Source: an uncultured Eubacterium sp. (lineage in GTDB: Bacteria > Bacillota > Clostridia > Lachnospirales > Lachnospiraceae). From it: DNA of 45,829 bases. Below the pieces are notes generated by a model, which worked only from the letters and a program-made list of their open reading frames with translations, was not told the DNA's origin and searched no databases. Shown piece by piece: positions 25,804 to 33,212 of this stretch. The stretch lies in contig CAJTVR010000031.1 of assembly GCA_910580075.1 (NCBI GenBank), positions 1-45,829 of the forward strand, given 5' to 3'. Numbering within the stretch: the first letter of the stretch is position 1; each line of letters opens with the position of its first letter. The position numbers were made by a program, and so were the translations under genes.

Positions 25804-26520
25804 ATGGAAAAAAAATCTGATAAGACTGCTTAAGGCAGATGAAATAGAATGCCGGATATCAGCGGTAAATGCAAAAGATCTGAGCCTTCTGCTGTATAAG
25901 GATGCAAGGGCAGACCAGCGCATCCTGGATGAAACATTCGGCCCTTTCGGCTGGAAACGGAGCCACAAGTGCATAGACAGGAACCTTTACTGCACAGTGG
26001 AAATTCTGGACAGGGAAACAGGGGAATGGGTAGCAAAACAGGACGTCGGCACGTCTGGATATACGGAAAAGGAAAAGTCACAGGCATCGGACAGCTTCAA
26101 GCGTGCCTGCTTTAACTGGGGCATCGGGCGCGAACTGTATTCCGCCCCTTAATCTGGATACCGGCAGACAGAGTGAATATCCAGATGAAGAACGATAAAT
26201 ACTGCTGCTATGGGAATTTTACCGTTATGGATATAAGCTACAGCGGCGAACGCAGGATTTCCAGCATCAGGATTGCGGACGAACGGGGCCGGACTGTGTA
26301 TGAAATGGCTCCAGAAACAAAATCCGGGCCGGAGAAGTCCGCAGAGGGCCTGTCTGAAAAGCTGATGAATGCTTTCTCAGCCGAACTGGAAAGAACAGGC
26401 GTGGACATCCGGGCTGTTAAGGAACGGTATCAGATAGGGAACCCGAGGGAAATGTCACAGGAACTGTACGAGAAGGCCATGAAAGCGCTGGGCAGAACGA
26501 AATCCGTTCATGCAGCTTGA
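25804..26520 (+). pseudogene. Sak/Rad52-type single-strand annealing protein, two frameshifts
   Basis: Reading across frames gives LIRLLKADEIECRISAV, then LLLYKDARADQRILDETFGP, VAKQDVGTSGYTEKEKSQAS and DSFKRACFNWGIGRELYSAP. This is the conserved block of Rad52/Sak-type annealing proteins in Lachnospiraceae phage-like elements. The frame is lost just after the ATG at 25804 (MEKKSDKTA then stop) and again after ELYSAP near 26150, where LIWIPADRVNIQMKN resumes in another frame and runs to 26520. Such proteins anneal complementary strands and partner with a YqaJ-type nuclease. As written no full protein can be made. Confidence 0.75.
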
Positions 26521-26675
26521 TGCATGGACATCATTCCGCCTTTCAGCAAGGGCCTTAAGGGAACGCAGAAAGCTGTGTGCCGGCATGCAGCAGAAAAACA
26601 GGCGCTGCTGCTGTCAGGACATGGAGAACAGGACAGCTGTTTTTACATCCGGACACGGCAGCGCAGTACAGTACA

Positions 26676-26715
26676 GGCAGACGGCAGGCATGGAAACAGA
26701 TTCCTGCCGTCTGCC
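26676..26715 (+). terminator. 13-base hairpin upstream of the integrase remnant
   Basis: Perfect stem GGCAGACGGCAGG / CCTGCCGTCTGCC (26676-26688, 26703-26715) placed between the annealing-protein remnant and the ribosome site TAAGGAG of the integrase remnant. No T-run, so it may instead be an attenuator or protein site. The rest of 26521-26732 shows no supportable gene. Confidence 0.4.
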
Positions 26716-26732
26716 ATTTATAAGGAGATAAA

Positions 26733-27247
26733 ATGAAAAAGAATATAAAGGAATTTACAGATGATGCAGTGGAGGAATTGGGCAGAAAACCGTTCCCACA
26801 GGCCTTGAGGAAAAAGGGAACAGGCGCAGGGCACAGGCATGGTCGTATCCGTAATTAAAAAATACTCTTATCTGGAAGATGCACCTTTAAACACCGCAGC
26901 ACTGCCACTGGAAATAACCCTTCTGGAATACCTGGATATCTGGCTGGAACAGAAAAAAACAGAAGTTGAAACTGCAACATACGAAAGCTACCAGTACCGA
27001 AGCCGCGGCATTGTCCGTTTCTTTGAAAAATATTATCCGGGCATAAAACTCCGTGACGTGTCATCCGCGGTACTCAGCCGGTTTTTCACATACCAGCTGA
27101 AGCATGGGAAAATCAGCCCAGCGTTCCATACTATATGCAGTATTTGACCAGGGCATCATCGACGGCCTGATAAAAACGAATCCAGCCCTGGCAGTACAGG
27201 TATCTTCTAAAAAAATAAAGATTTTGGATGAACGAGACACCCGATGA
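26733..27247 (+). pseudogene. Tyrosine integrase remnant, catalytic domain lost
   Basis: A ribosome site (AAGGAG) and ATG at 26733 open the gene. Frames must be switched to follow the match to the integrase at 30404-31629: TGLEEKGNRRRAQA corresponds to TGLPAKGNKRRAEA there; LLEYLDIWLEQKKTEVETAT to LCDFLDYWLSGKKLELRQST; then RSILYAVFDQGIIDGLIKTN. So the arm-binding and core-binding domains are partly preserved with at least two frameshifts. The whole catalytic domain with Arg, His-x-x-Arg and Tyr is missing before the element end. Confidence 0.8.
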
Positions 27248-27287
27248 TTTAGATGAACTGTCCCGCGGAGTAACATACCTGTTTTGA

Positions 27288-27311
27288 TTTTTTGTAACAT
27301 TTTTTGTAACG
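27288..27311 (+). repeat. 12-base tandem duplication beside integrase remnant
   Basis: TTTTTTGTAACA followed directly by TTTTTTGTAACG, a near-perfect tandem pair. Same place and same GTAAC core as the pair at 20653-20676. Confidence 0.7.
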
Positions 27312-27344
27312 CCGCCCGAAACAGCAGTTTTTCATACAGAATGA

Positions 27345-27390
27345 CAAAAAATAAGCTTCAGAAGCTTTCTGCATAAAAGCCTCTGAAGCT
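27345..27390 (-). terminator. Minus-strand terminator next to the tRNA 3'-end repeat
   Basis: A 15-base stem with one mismatch (27354-27368 / 27376-27390), followed on the minus strand by TTATTTTTT. It lies about 50 bases downstream of the minus-strand tRNA fragment, so it is probably the former terminator of that tRNA. Confidence 0.75.
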
Positions 27391-27436
27391 GCCTCTGCCA
27401 AGGATTTCCCCGCTTTCGTACTGCAATCCTTATGCA

Positions 27437-27476
27437 GTCGATGCGACAGGATTTGAACCTGCGGCCTCTGCGTCCC
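27437..27476 (-). repeat. Attachment site: tRNA 3'-end fragment (left copy)
   Basis: Forty bases identical with one mismatch to 31748-31787. On the minus strand they read as the 3' part of a tRNA: T-arm GCAGG-TTCAAAT-CCTGT and acceptor strand CGCATCG plus A. Counting back gives GG at anticodon positions 35-36 with G37, which fits tRNA-Pro best. The 5' half of a tRNA is absent, so this is not a functional gene. Confidence 0.8.
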
Positions 27477-27522
27477 GAAAATAATAGAGAGGGGTTTATG
27501 TATGGTTCTCTAAGTATATTGA

Positions 27523-28310
27523 AAATCATCCGGAACCCTTGATTTCACCGGCTTTCAGAGCTACATAGCCTGCAAATCCTGTACACGGCCGGCATACTTT
27601 CCATTTTTCCCTTATAATGCGTACACGTTGAAACGTCTGGATTTTTGCCTGGATATTAAATATCCTACGCAAATTCAGGCTGATGAATATATAAAACTAT
27701 TAAAAAAAGTATTCCTCGTAAAATCTTAAAAGAAAAAAAGTATTTTAATAAAACGCAGCGCAGGTTTATACCTTATGAAGTTTCCCTGATGTTGGAATGC
27801 AAATCTTATTCTTTTGAGGTCTATCCAAAACATCGACAAATGAAAATATGTAAAAGAAAGGGTGCTGATACAGCAGCGGGGATCACCCGGTTGGAACTTC
27901 GCGCATCAAAATCCAAGATAAAACAACTGGCAGTCAAATACTGTCTTCCACTACCAACAGGAAACGTAAATACATTTATTACACGTTCTCCAGAAATTAC
28001 TAGGAAAGAGATACCCGACATGATTTCCGGGATGACAGGAACCGGAACGTTCCACACCTATAATTATATCATGAATCAAATTTATGATTCCAGCTATACA
28101 CAACATACAAAAGATAAAATGATGCTGATTGCCGATTACCTCTCCCGCCATAAAAGCTGTAAAAATATGCTTGATAGACTGGAACTCACAAGACAGGATT
28201 GGAATGGGTATTTAAAAAAATTTAACAAACTTGGCTGCAGCCCAGTGCCTATTCCACGTACATATGAATTTTCCTGTTATCCAGGTGTCAGTGATTGGTG
28301 TATTATGTAA
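27523..28310 (+). pseudogene. Replication-initiator-like protein with frameshift at a poly-A run
   Basis: The upstream frame, open from 27523 but without an ATG, reads SYIACKSCTR and then LKRLDFCLDIKYPTQIQADE YIKLLKK in family style. At about 27702-27708 there is a run of seven A. One base back, SIPRKILKEKKYFNKTQRRF continues through GITRLELRASKSK and LTRQDWNGYLKKF, to the natural C-terminus LGCSPVPIPRTYEF. This is the same family as the remnant at 22688-23433 but retains the parts missing there. The N-terminus is truncated. The shift site A-AAA-AAA is in the correct phase for -1 slippage, so programmed frameshifting cannot be excluded, but decay is simpler. Confidence 0.65.
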
Positions 28311-28394
28311 ACTTGAGCGAAATAAAAATTATTTTGAAATGCAAGAGACAGACATTTTTTATTTGATTCCTGTCTCTTGCATGATGTTTTATAC

Positions 28395-29312
28395 TTACAA
28401 AATTTTTCGTAATGCTTCCACATCTTTTTCTGAGTAATTAGAAACCAAAAATACGATTTCTTCTGTTGAATATCCTTTTTTAAGCATTTTTTCTACAACC
28501 TGCCTTTCTGAATCAGCCGCTTTTTTCCTTTCTGCTTCTAATGCATCTAATAAGTCAGCCGCTTTTTTTCTTTCTGCTTCCAATGCCTGTTGTTTTTCCT
28601 CTTCAAATATCATCGCTACCTGTGTCATTTCAATCGCCCTCCTTATTTTATTGGCTGTTTCCCTATCTATGATCTTGTCGGTAAATGTCAGTATCCCCGC
28701 CAGCGTAAACACCTGCTGGCCCCTGTCCTGAATCTTTGCCGCCAATTCTACCGTTTCGCGGACTCTTTTTTCCTTTTCTTCCTTTTTCCTGTAGGACAGC
28801 GGAAGGATGATAAATTCCATCAATTCTTCATCGGTTAACATTTCGTTTCTTTCTACCTTGCTTTTCAGCCGTTCCATAATGCCTTCCGAATCCAGTTCAG
28901 AAAGGAACGCTGTTTCTGTGTGCAGTTTTACCGCACCGATATCGTATCCGCTGGACACCTGGCTCCTGTTGATATCCCCCGTGTAGATAACAACCATCCG
29001 AAGCTGTGGGCAGCCCCTTTTTTCTTTCTGGTATCTATTTGCAACCCCTGTCAGATAGTTTAGATATTTTACCTTGTCGTTTTTATCATAGTCGCTTTCA
29101 TAATCTAATATGGCCACCGTATCGTCTTCCAGTTCAAAAAGGTTATCCATCCGCAGTTCATTTGCTCTTACGGCCGGGATGTCTGTCGGCCTTGCCTCTC
29201 TGATTTCTGGAAGGTCCAAGCCGTATACCCGGAACGTTTTGCCCTTAAAATTTTCTGCAAGCACTTTACTTGTGATATCTTTATTCTGATACGCTATTTC
29301 CTCTTGCCCCAT
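28395..29312 (-). CDS. Rpn-like/putative transposase-family protein with C-terminal coiled coil
   Basis: 305 residues; AAGGAG before the ATG and a good promoter upstream. The N-terminal half has a compact PD-(D/E)XK-like pattern: RMDNLFELEDD, then ILDYESDYD with Asp70 and Glu72, and a VVIYTGDI strand, as in Rpn/YhgA relatives found in many copies in Lachnospiraceae. The C-terminal part repeats ALEAERKKAAD twice (direct DNA repeats near 28515-28590), forming a coiled coil, and ends in a small helical domain (KKGYSTEEIVFLVSNYSEKD). It is the only plainly intact larger gene inside element 2. Its nuclease activity is a family inference; the active-site spacing is looser than in the copies at 21475 and 32208. 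Confidence 0.7.
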   Translation of the reverse strand: MGQEEIAYQNKDITSKVLAENFKGKTFRVYGLDLPEIREARPTDIPAVRANELRMDNLFELEDDTVAILDYESDYDKNDKVKYLNYLTGVANRYQKEKRGCPQLRMVVIYTGDINRSQVSSGYDIGAVKLHTETAFLSELDSEGIMERLKSKVERNEMLTDEELMEFIILPLSYRKKEEKEKRVRETVELAAKIQDRGQQVFTLAGILTFTDKIIDRETANKIRRAIEMTQVAMIFEEEKQQALEAERKKAADLLDALEAERKKAADSERQVVEKMLKKGYSTEEIVFLVSNYSEKDVEALRKIL

Positions 29313-29358
29313 GCTTTGCCTCTCCTTAAAATTAAGATATAGTTATCCCGCTGGCTCC

Positions 29359-29387
29359 ATTATATTTTCTTTTAGCTAAAAAATCAA
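29359..29387 (-). promoter_or_regulatory. Promoter of the Rpn-like gene at 28395-29312
   Basis: Minus strand TTGATT (29382-29387), 17-base spacer, perfect TATAAT (29359-29364). Confidence 0.65.
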
Positions 29388-29436
29388 CACCTGCACTCTG
29401 TACCATGCAAGGAGCCATGCAGCTGGCTGCCGTTAA

Positions 29437-29872
29437 CTATGCCAGCTTATGTCTATCCCTGTCATAATAATAAACCTCATCGGAAAGAACCTCGTCATCG
29501 GATACCTCACCGGAACGGTTTATCTCCGCCACCATCCCTTTCAGGCTCTCCGTGTTGAACATTTTCTTCCTGTCTGATGGCAAAAGTATCACCTCGTGTA
29601 CGGAACTTGGAAGTATATAAAATCCAGATTTAAACTGTTCTGCGGCCCGTTCCGGCACACCCTCATAGAGTATGCTCCCTGTATAATGTGTAATAACCAT
29701 CCATAAAAATACAAGATGACGCCGTATTCACTCCGTCTGATATGACCAGTCCAATTCTCGGAACCCCGTTATTTTTATAATATACATTCCATTCAGCCTT
29801 ATAACCACTGCCCAGCCGTTTTCTTATTTTGCGTGCCACCTCATTCATAAATTCATCCATTTGTTTTTTCAT
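29437..29872 (-). pseudogene. DUF5688 protein, middle deleted
   Basis: From the ATG at 29872 the frame reads MKKQMDEFMNEVARKIRKRL, then WNVYYKNNGVPRIGLVIS, the N-terminus of the DUF5688 family, and ends after YREHTL. In another frame, TGSILYEGVPERAAEQFKSG and FYILPSSVHEVILLPSD continue to LSDEVYYYDRDRHKLA, the C-terminus of the same family. Most of the central domain is missing and the join at about 29700 is out of frame. The function of the family is unknown. A second, complementary DUF5688 remnant is at 33213-33914. Confidence 0.75.
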
Positions 29873-29900
29873 CCTATACCATTCCCTTTCACATCTAACT

Positions 29901-30077
29901 TTATCTTCCTGCCCTCTCCTGCATTTTTCTCTCCGTCCCATGTTTCAAAACCTCCATGCATTCAAAGGAATACATGTTTTCATCGCAGTACGGGCAATAA
30001 TATGGATATTTCTTTCTAAGCTCACGGCTGCGTTCCCTGCGGACACGGCCCATGCACTTTTGGCATACCTTTATCAT
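29901..30077 (-). CDS. Small zinc-ribbon protein (58 aa)
   Basis: Start at 30077, preceded by GGAGGAG at the right distance. The protein (MIKVCQKCMGRVRRERSREL and onward) has two CxxC pairs, CQKC and CPYC, about 27 residues apart, with a basic region between them. This is the layout of a zinc ribbon that may bind nucleic acid. It starts downstream of the DUF932 scrap and 28 bases before the DUF5688 remnant, all on the minus strand. The family was not recognised beyond the zinc-binding pattern. Confidence 0.6.
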   Translation of the reverse strand: MIKVCQKCMGRVRRERSRELRKKYPYYCPYCDENMYSFECMEVLKHGTERKMQERAGR

Positions 30078-30107
30078 GGTTTCTCCTCCACATTGCCCCA
30101 AATGCCG

Positions 30108-30242
30108 TTATGCAGAAAGGGCCATCTGGTATGCCCTGTCAATCAGCGGGTTCCCCTCTGCCGTCTTTAAAAACAGGTTCTCCCTATAATTTTTTGTCTT
30201 TCGCACAGGCTGTGCATGCGTCGCAAAATCCAATACGGCATT
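30108..30242 (-). pseudogene. DUF932 C-terminal scrap
   Basis: About 44 codons (NAVLDFATHAQPVRKTKNYR and onward) match the last part of the DUF932 remnant at 23817-24663 nearly residue for residue, down to NPLIDRAYQ near the end. The rest of the gene is gone; the break lies close to the integrase promoter region. Confidence 0.85.
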
Positions 30243-30330
30243 CGTCACTATGTCATTAATTATAAAGCATTGGAAAGGGCATATGAAACCATTTGCGAAT
30301 TTACATAAATATTTGTTTTTTAATGTTCTG

Positions 30331-30359
30331 GTGACATTTATCCAAGAGCGTGCTATAAT
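30331..30359 (+). promoter_or_regulatory. Promoter of the element 2 integrase
   Basis: GTGACA, 17-base spacer, perfect TATAAT, followed by AAAGGAG and the ATG at 30404. Confidence 0.7.
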
Positions 30360-30403
30360 AATACGAGCAGTATGCCCGTTCACCTTGGAAAGGAGAACTA
30401 TTC

Positions 30404-31629
30404 ATGAAGGGCACTGTACAAACAAAAACCACAAAAAAGGGCGCTGAATACATTTATATTTATTTAAGCTATTCTGATCCCGTAACCCGGAAGCGGAAAC
30501 AAAAAGTAATCTCAACCGGCCTTCCTGCCAAAGGCAACAAGCGCAGGGCAGAAGCCATGATCAAAGATTATATTGAAAAATACCAGTATTTTGAGATGCC
30601 AAAGACAGACACGGCTGTTGACAGCCATATCAGCCTGTGTGATTTTCTGGATTACTGGCTGTCCGGCAAGAAACTGGAACTGCGCCAGTCCACCTATGAA
30701 GGATATGCGTGCCGCATCCATTCCATCAAAAAATATTTTGAAAAAAAGAATCCTGAACTGATCTCGCTCACACCAAAGGATTTCAATGACTTTTTCAAAT
30801 ACTCCCTGAAATACGGCAAAGTGAACCAGAAGACACACCGGAGGGAACCTCTGGCTGTCCGCTCTGTAAGAAGCTGCCGCAGCATTCTCCATGCCGCATA
30901 TAATGAAGCAGTCATTGATGGAATTATAAAAGTGAACCCGCTGGATACGGTTGTTGTACACGGCAGAAAGAACCGCGAATATAACGGAGAATATTATTTT
31001 CTGACAGAAGAAGAGATATCAGATGTGCTTCACTTCATGGACAGAAACTATCCCCGTTAGTCGGAATAACTTTTATGGGTGCTTATTATGGATTAAGGCG
31101 TTCGGAAATCCTCGGCCTGAAATGGAACGCCATAGACTGGGAAAGAAAAACCATCTCCATACAGCACACCGTTGTCCGCGTAACTTCTGTCATGGCAGAA
31201 AACGCGACCAAGACACAGGCGGGGGGCCAGAGTGCTGAACCTTTTTGATACAGCACGAAGCTGTCTGGAGCAGATCAGGCAGGAGCAGGATGCAAACAGG
31301 AATTTTTTGGAAATACATATGCGAATCAGGACGGTTATATTTTTACATGGGAAGACGGACGACAGTATGACCCGAATTACGTTTCGCGCATGTTTACCAG
31401 GGCAATGACAGACTATGGCCGGCCGGAGATCACGCTACATAATCTGCGGCATACGTGCTGTTCCATGCTGATTAACCGCGGATGGGATTTAAAAAAGCTG
31501 CAATACTGGACGGGGCACAGTGATGCGTCCACAACGCTGAATATTTATTCCCACTTCAACCGGAAACGGTTAAATGAAAGTGAGAATGACCTGAACGGTA
31601 TTTCAGCGGCTGCATCAGACCTGTTCTAA
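30404..31629 (+). pseudogene. Tyrosine integrase of element 2, several frameshifts
   Basis: The first 218 codons are intact: an arm-binding domain (SDPVTRKRKQKVISTGLPAK), a SAM-like core-binding domain (LCDFLDYWLSGKKLELRQST) and the start of the catalytic domain (YFLTEEEISDVL). The frame breaks at about 31058. The match resumes with ITFMGAYYGLRRSEILGLKW (catalytic Arg), breaks near 31220 and near 31300, and finishes in the frame 31390-31629 with HNLRHTCCSML (His-x-x-Arg), GHSDASTTLNIYSHF (His and nucleophile Tyr) and NDLNGIS. All catalytic residues survive in pieces, so decay is recent. It lies next to the right attachment repeat, as expected for a tRNA-targeting integrase. Confidence 0.88.
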
Positions 31630-31634
31630 GTTTT

Positions 31635-31658
31635 TGTTAGAACAAATGTTAGAACAAG
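31635..31658 (+). repeat. 12-base tandem duplication directly after the integrase
   Basis: TGTTAGAACAAA followed by TGTTAGAACAAG, six bases after the integrase stop codon. The sequence differs from the GTAACG pairs but the unit length and position are the same. Confidence 0.75.
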
Positions 31659-31747
31659 CCAATTTTCTGCCACTTTCCTACCGCCAGCAGAAACAAAAAA
31701 GAACCGGAAACCCTTTATCCAAGCGGTCTCCGATGCCCCTGCCAAGA

Positions 31748-31787
31748 GTCGATGCGACAGGATTTGAACTTGCGGCCTCTGCGTCCC
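31748..31787 (-). repeat. Attachment site: tRNA 3'-end fragment (right copy)
   Basis: Partner of 27437-27476. On the minus strand the match to a tRNA starts at about TTTGGGACGCAG and ends at the discriminator A. Sequence 5' of this does not form an anticodon or D arm, so no intact tRNA is present. A hairpin-like sequence lies between the integrase and this copy, matching a former tRNA terminator. Confidence 0.8.
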
Positions 31788-31917
31788 AAACATTCCGTTA
31801 TCATTGGCAGGCAACCTCCTTTAAAGGCAGCAAGAAGCTTCTAATCCCCTATTTTACAAGCTTTGCGGCATCCATAATCCAAACCGGAGCCATACTCACT
31901 AAATTAAATAGAATCCA

Positions 31918-31942
31918 TTTCGGGGTAACGTTTTGGGTAACG
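31918..31942 (+). repeat. Orphan copy of the 12-base tandem duplication
   Basis: TTTCGGGGTAACG and TTTTGGGTAACG in tandem, nearly identical to the pair at 20653-20676 but with no integrase beside it. It probably marks the end of a further, older element at the same site. The stretch from here to 32082 contains nothing else recognisable. Confidence 0.65.
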
Positions 31943-32082
31943 TAACACAGATCAACCATCATCAAGGGCAGATATTAAGCTATCAGTATCTTTTCATCAT
32001 ATCGTCAGCCTCGTTCTATGATATATGAAATTTCTCTCTGATCCTTTCTGACGTTCCCTTTCCGGCTACGCATAATGCCTGT

Positions 32083-32187
32083 CTTCTTCGATCGTCGCCC
32101 CAACCGCAGCTTCCTTTTTACACTTCTTTTCCGCATATCCTAGATTTCTTCCTGGCTAAACAATATAATCATAATGTCCACTACCTC
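32083..32187 (-). pseudogene. Partial tandem duplicate of the Rpn-like gene
   Basis: About 105 bases closely match 32314-32420 inside the neighbouring Rpn-like gene: minus-strand reading EVVDIMI, LFSQEE, DMRKRSVK and AATIEE-like. There is an in-frame stop where the intact gene has a Trp codon. It is a scrap of a second copy lying immediately downstream. Confidence 0.8.
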
Positions 32188-32207
32188 AAAAAGAAACCCC
32201 TTCTCAA

Positions 32208-33068
32208 TTACTGCCAATACAATTCTATTTTTTCCAGTGCATCCATTTCAGACAGCCCATATTTACACCTTAATTTTGCCAATACGTCTTCTTTCGGTAT
32301 TCCATAATCTTGTCCATCTTCAATCGTCGCCCTAACCGCAGCTTCCTTTTTTACACTTCTTTCTCGCATATCCCAAACTTCTTCCTGGCTAAACAATGTA
32401 ATCATAATATCTACTACCTCACTTTCCCTGTTTGACAAGTATTCTTTCAGCACATCCCTGTCTTTGCAGATGCTTATGGTCTCCCTGACTGCCTGTACTG
32501 TAAGCCCATACTTCTTTACCTGTTCATCAAACACTTTTGTAAAACTCACATACTGACTGATAATATCTCCCTTTTTTCCATCATAAATCATATGTACTGT
32601 TACATTCAGGCAGCATTCCCCACCCGGAAAAAATTCTTCTGCAAGCGATATGGTTTCTGGTCTCGCCTTCCGCCTTCCTGTATAAATCACATAAATTTCT
32701 GGCTTTGGCAGTTCCACCTTTTTACTGCCATAAATATCCTGCCCCGTCCATATGATATAATCCTGATAAGATTTTGCAAGGTACAAAACCACCCTTACAA
32801 GTATATTCACCGTCCAAGTTGATTGCGCTTCAATCAAAAAAATTAATTTTTCTTTAAACAAAAATCCCAAATCATTGAATATGCCTCCCGCCATGATATT
32901 CTCAAGCGTAATGATTTTTAAATCCTCTTCTTTTGCACTGGCATCCTCCGGGTGCAGCGCCTGATACAGTTGGAGCAGGTAACCCTTGTCCCGGAACAAA
33001 CTGGTAAATACGGTATCCTTCGCTGTGCGTTTTGGCGGCTTGTGTTGTCCTTCCAACCCTTTCTCCAT
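32208..33068 (-). CDS. Rpn-like PD-(D/E)XK family protein
   Basis: 286 residues; AAAGGAG seven bases before the ATG. The family core is clear: KDTVFTSLFRDKGYLLQLYQ near the N-terminus, Asp66 (IFNDLGF), Glu80 and Gln82 (LIEAQSTW), and a YVIYTGRRK strand. The C-terminal helical part includes ESEVVDIMITLFSQEEVWDM and ends in a natural terminus (LSEMDALEKIELYW). It is the complete version of the truncated relative at 21475-22281. Family members are DNA endonucleases thought to promote recombination. It is next to a scrap of its own duplicate. Confidence 0.8.
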   Translation of the reverse strand: MEKGLEGQHKPPKRTAKDTVFTSLFRDKGYLLQLYQALHPEDASAKEEDLKIITLENIMAGGIFNDLGFLFKEKLIFLIEAQSTWTVNILVRVVLYLAKSYQDYIIWTGQDIYGSKKVELPKPEIYVIYTGRRKARPETISLAEEFFPGGECCLNVTVHMIYDGKKGDIISQYVSFTKVFDEQVKKYGLTVQAVRETISICKDRDVLKEYLSNRESEVVDIMITLFSQEEVWDMRERSVKKEAAVRATIEDGQDYGIPKEDVLAKLRCKYGLSEMDALEKIELYWQ

Positions 33069-33212
33069 AATATTCTCCTTTGTTATTTTATCCTAGTATA
33101 TAGCAAGTTTTAAGAAAAAACAAGTCCCTCCCCGGCTTGCCTGCGCCTGTTGCCAAGGGTGCCGAAACAGCAGGCAGCACCCCAAAAGAAGCACTGCCTA
33201 CCTTTCCCATGT

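Larger units (their letters stand above)
20512..27476. mobile_element. Decayed integrative element region (element 1 plus an older remnant)
   Basis: This stretch holds an integrase C-terminal scrap at its left side, an Rpn-like gene, then a plus-strand series: replication-initiator-like, DUF932, YqaJ-type nuclease, Sak/Rad52-type annealing protein and a truncated integrase. It ends in a 12-base tandem duplication, a hairpin and a tRNA 3'-end repeat (27437-27476). This order is that of small integrative, phage-like elements of Lachnospiraceae. Every plus-strand gene is broken by at least one frameshift, deletion or truncation, so the element cannot move itself. No matching tRNA fragment is visible near 20.5 kb, so the left end is uncertain. 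Confidence 0.6.
27437..31787. mobile_element. Small integrative element (element 2) between tRNA 3'-end repeats
   Basis: Bounded by 40-base direct repeats of a tRNA 3' end, about 4.35 kb. It contains a replication-initiator-like remnant (plus), then minus-strand Rpn-like, DUF5688 remnant, zinc-ribbon protein and DUF932 scrap, then a plus-strand tyrosine integrase next to the right repeat. This is the standard plan of a tRNA-targeting integrative element. Its integrase and replication genes are both broken, so it is immobile unless helped in trans. Confidence 0.75.

Noticed and set aside
22688..31629. Frameshifts as sequencing errors
   Set aside because: They are confined to the mobile-element region, while 8.6-, 4.2-, 3.1- and 2.5-kb frames elsewhere in the window are intact, and several breaks involve deletions of tens of bases.
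27437..31787. Complete tRNA genes
   Set aside because: Only the T-arm and acceptor 3' strand are present in both copies; no D arm, anticodon stem or 5' acceptor strand can be built from the adjoining bases.
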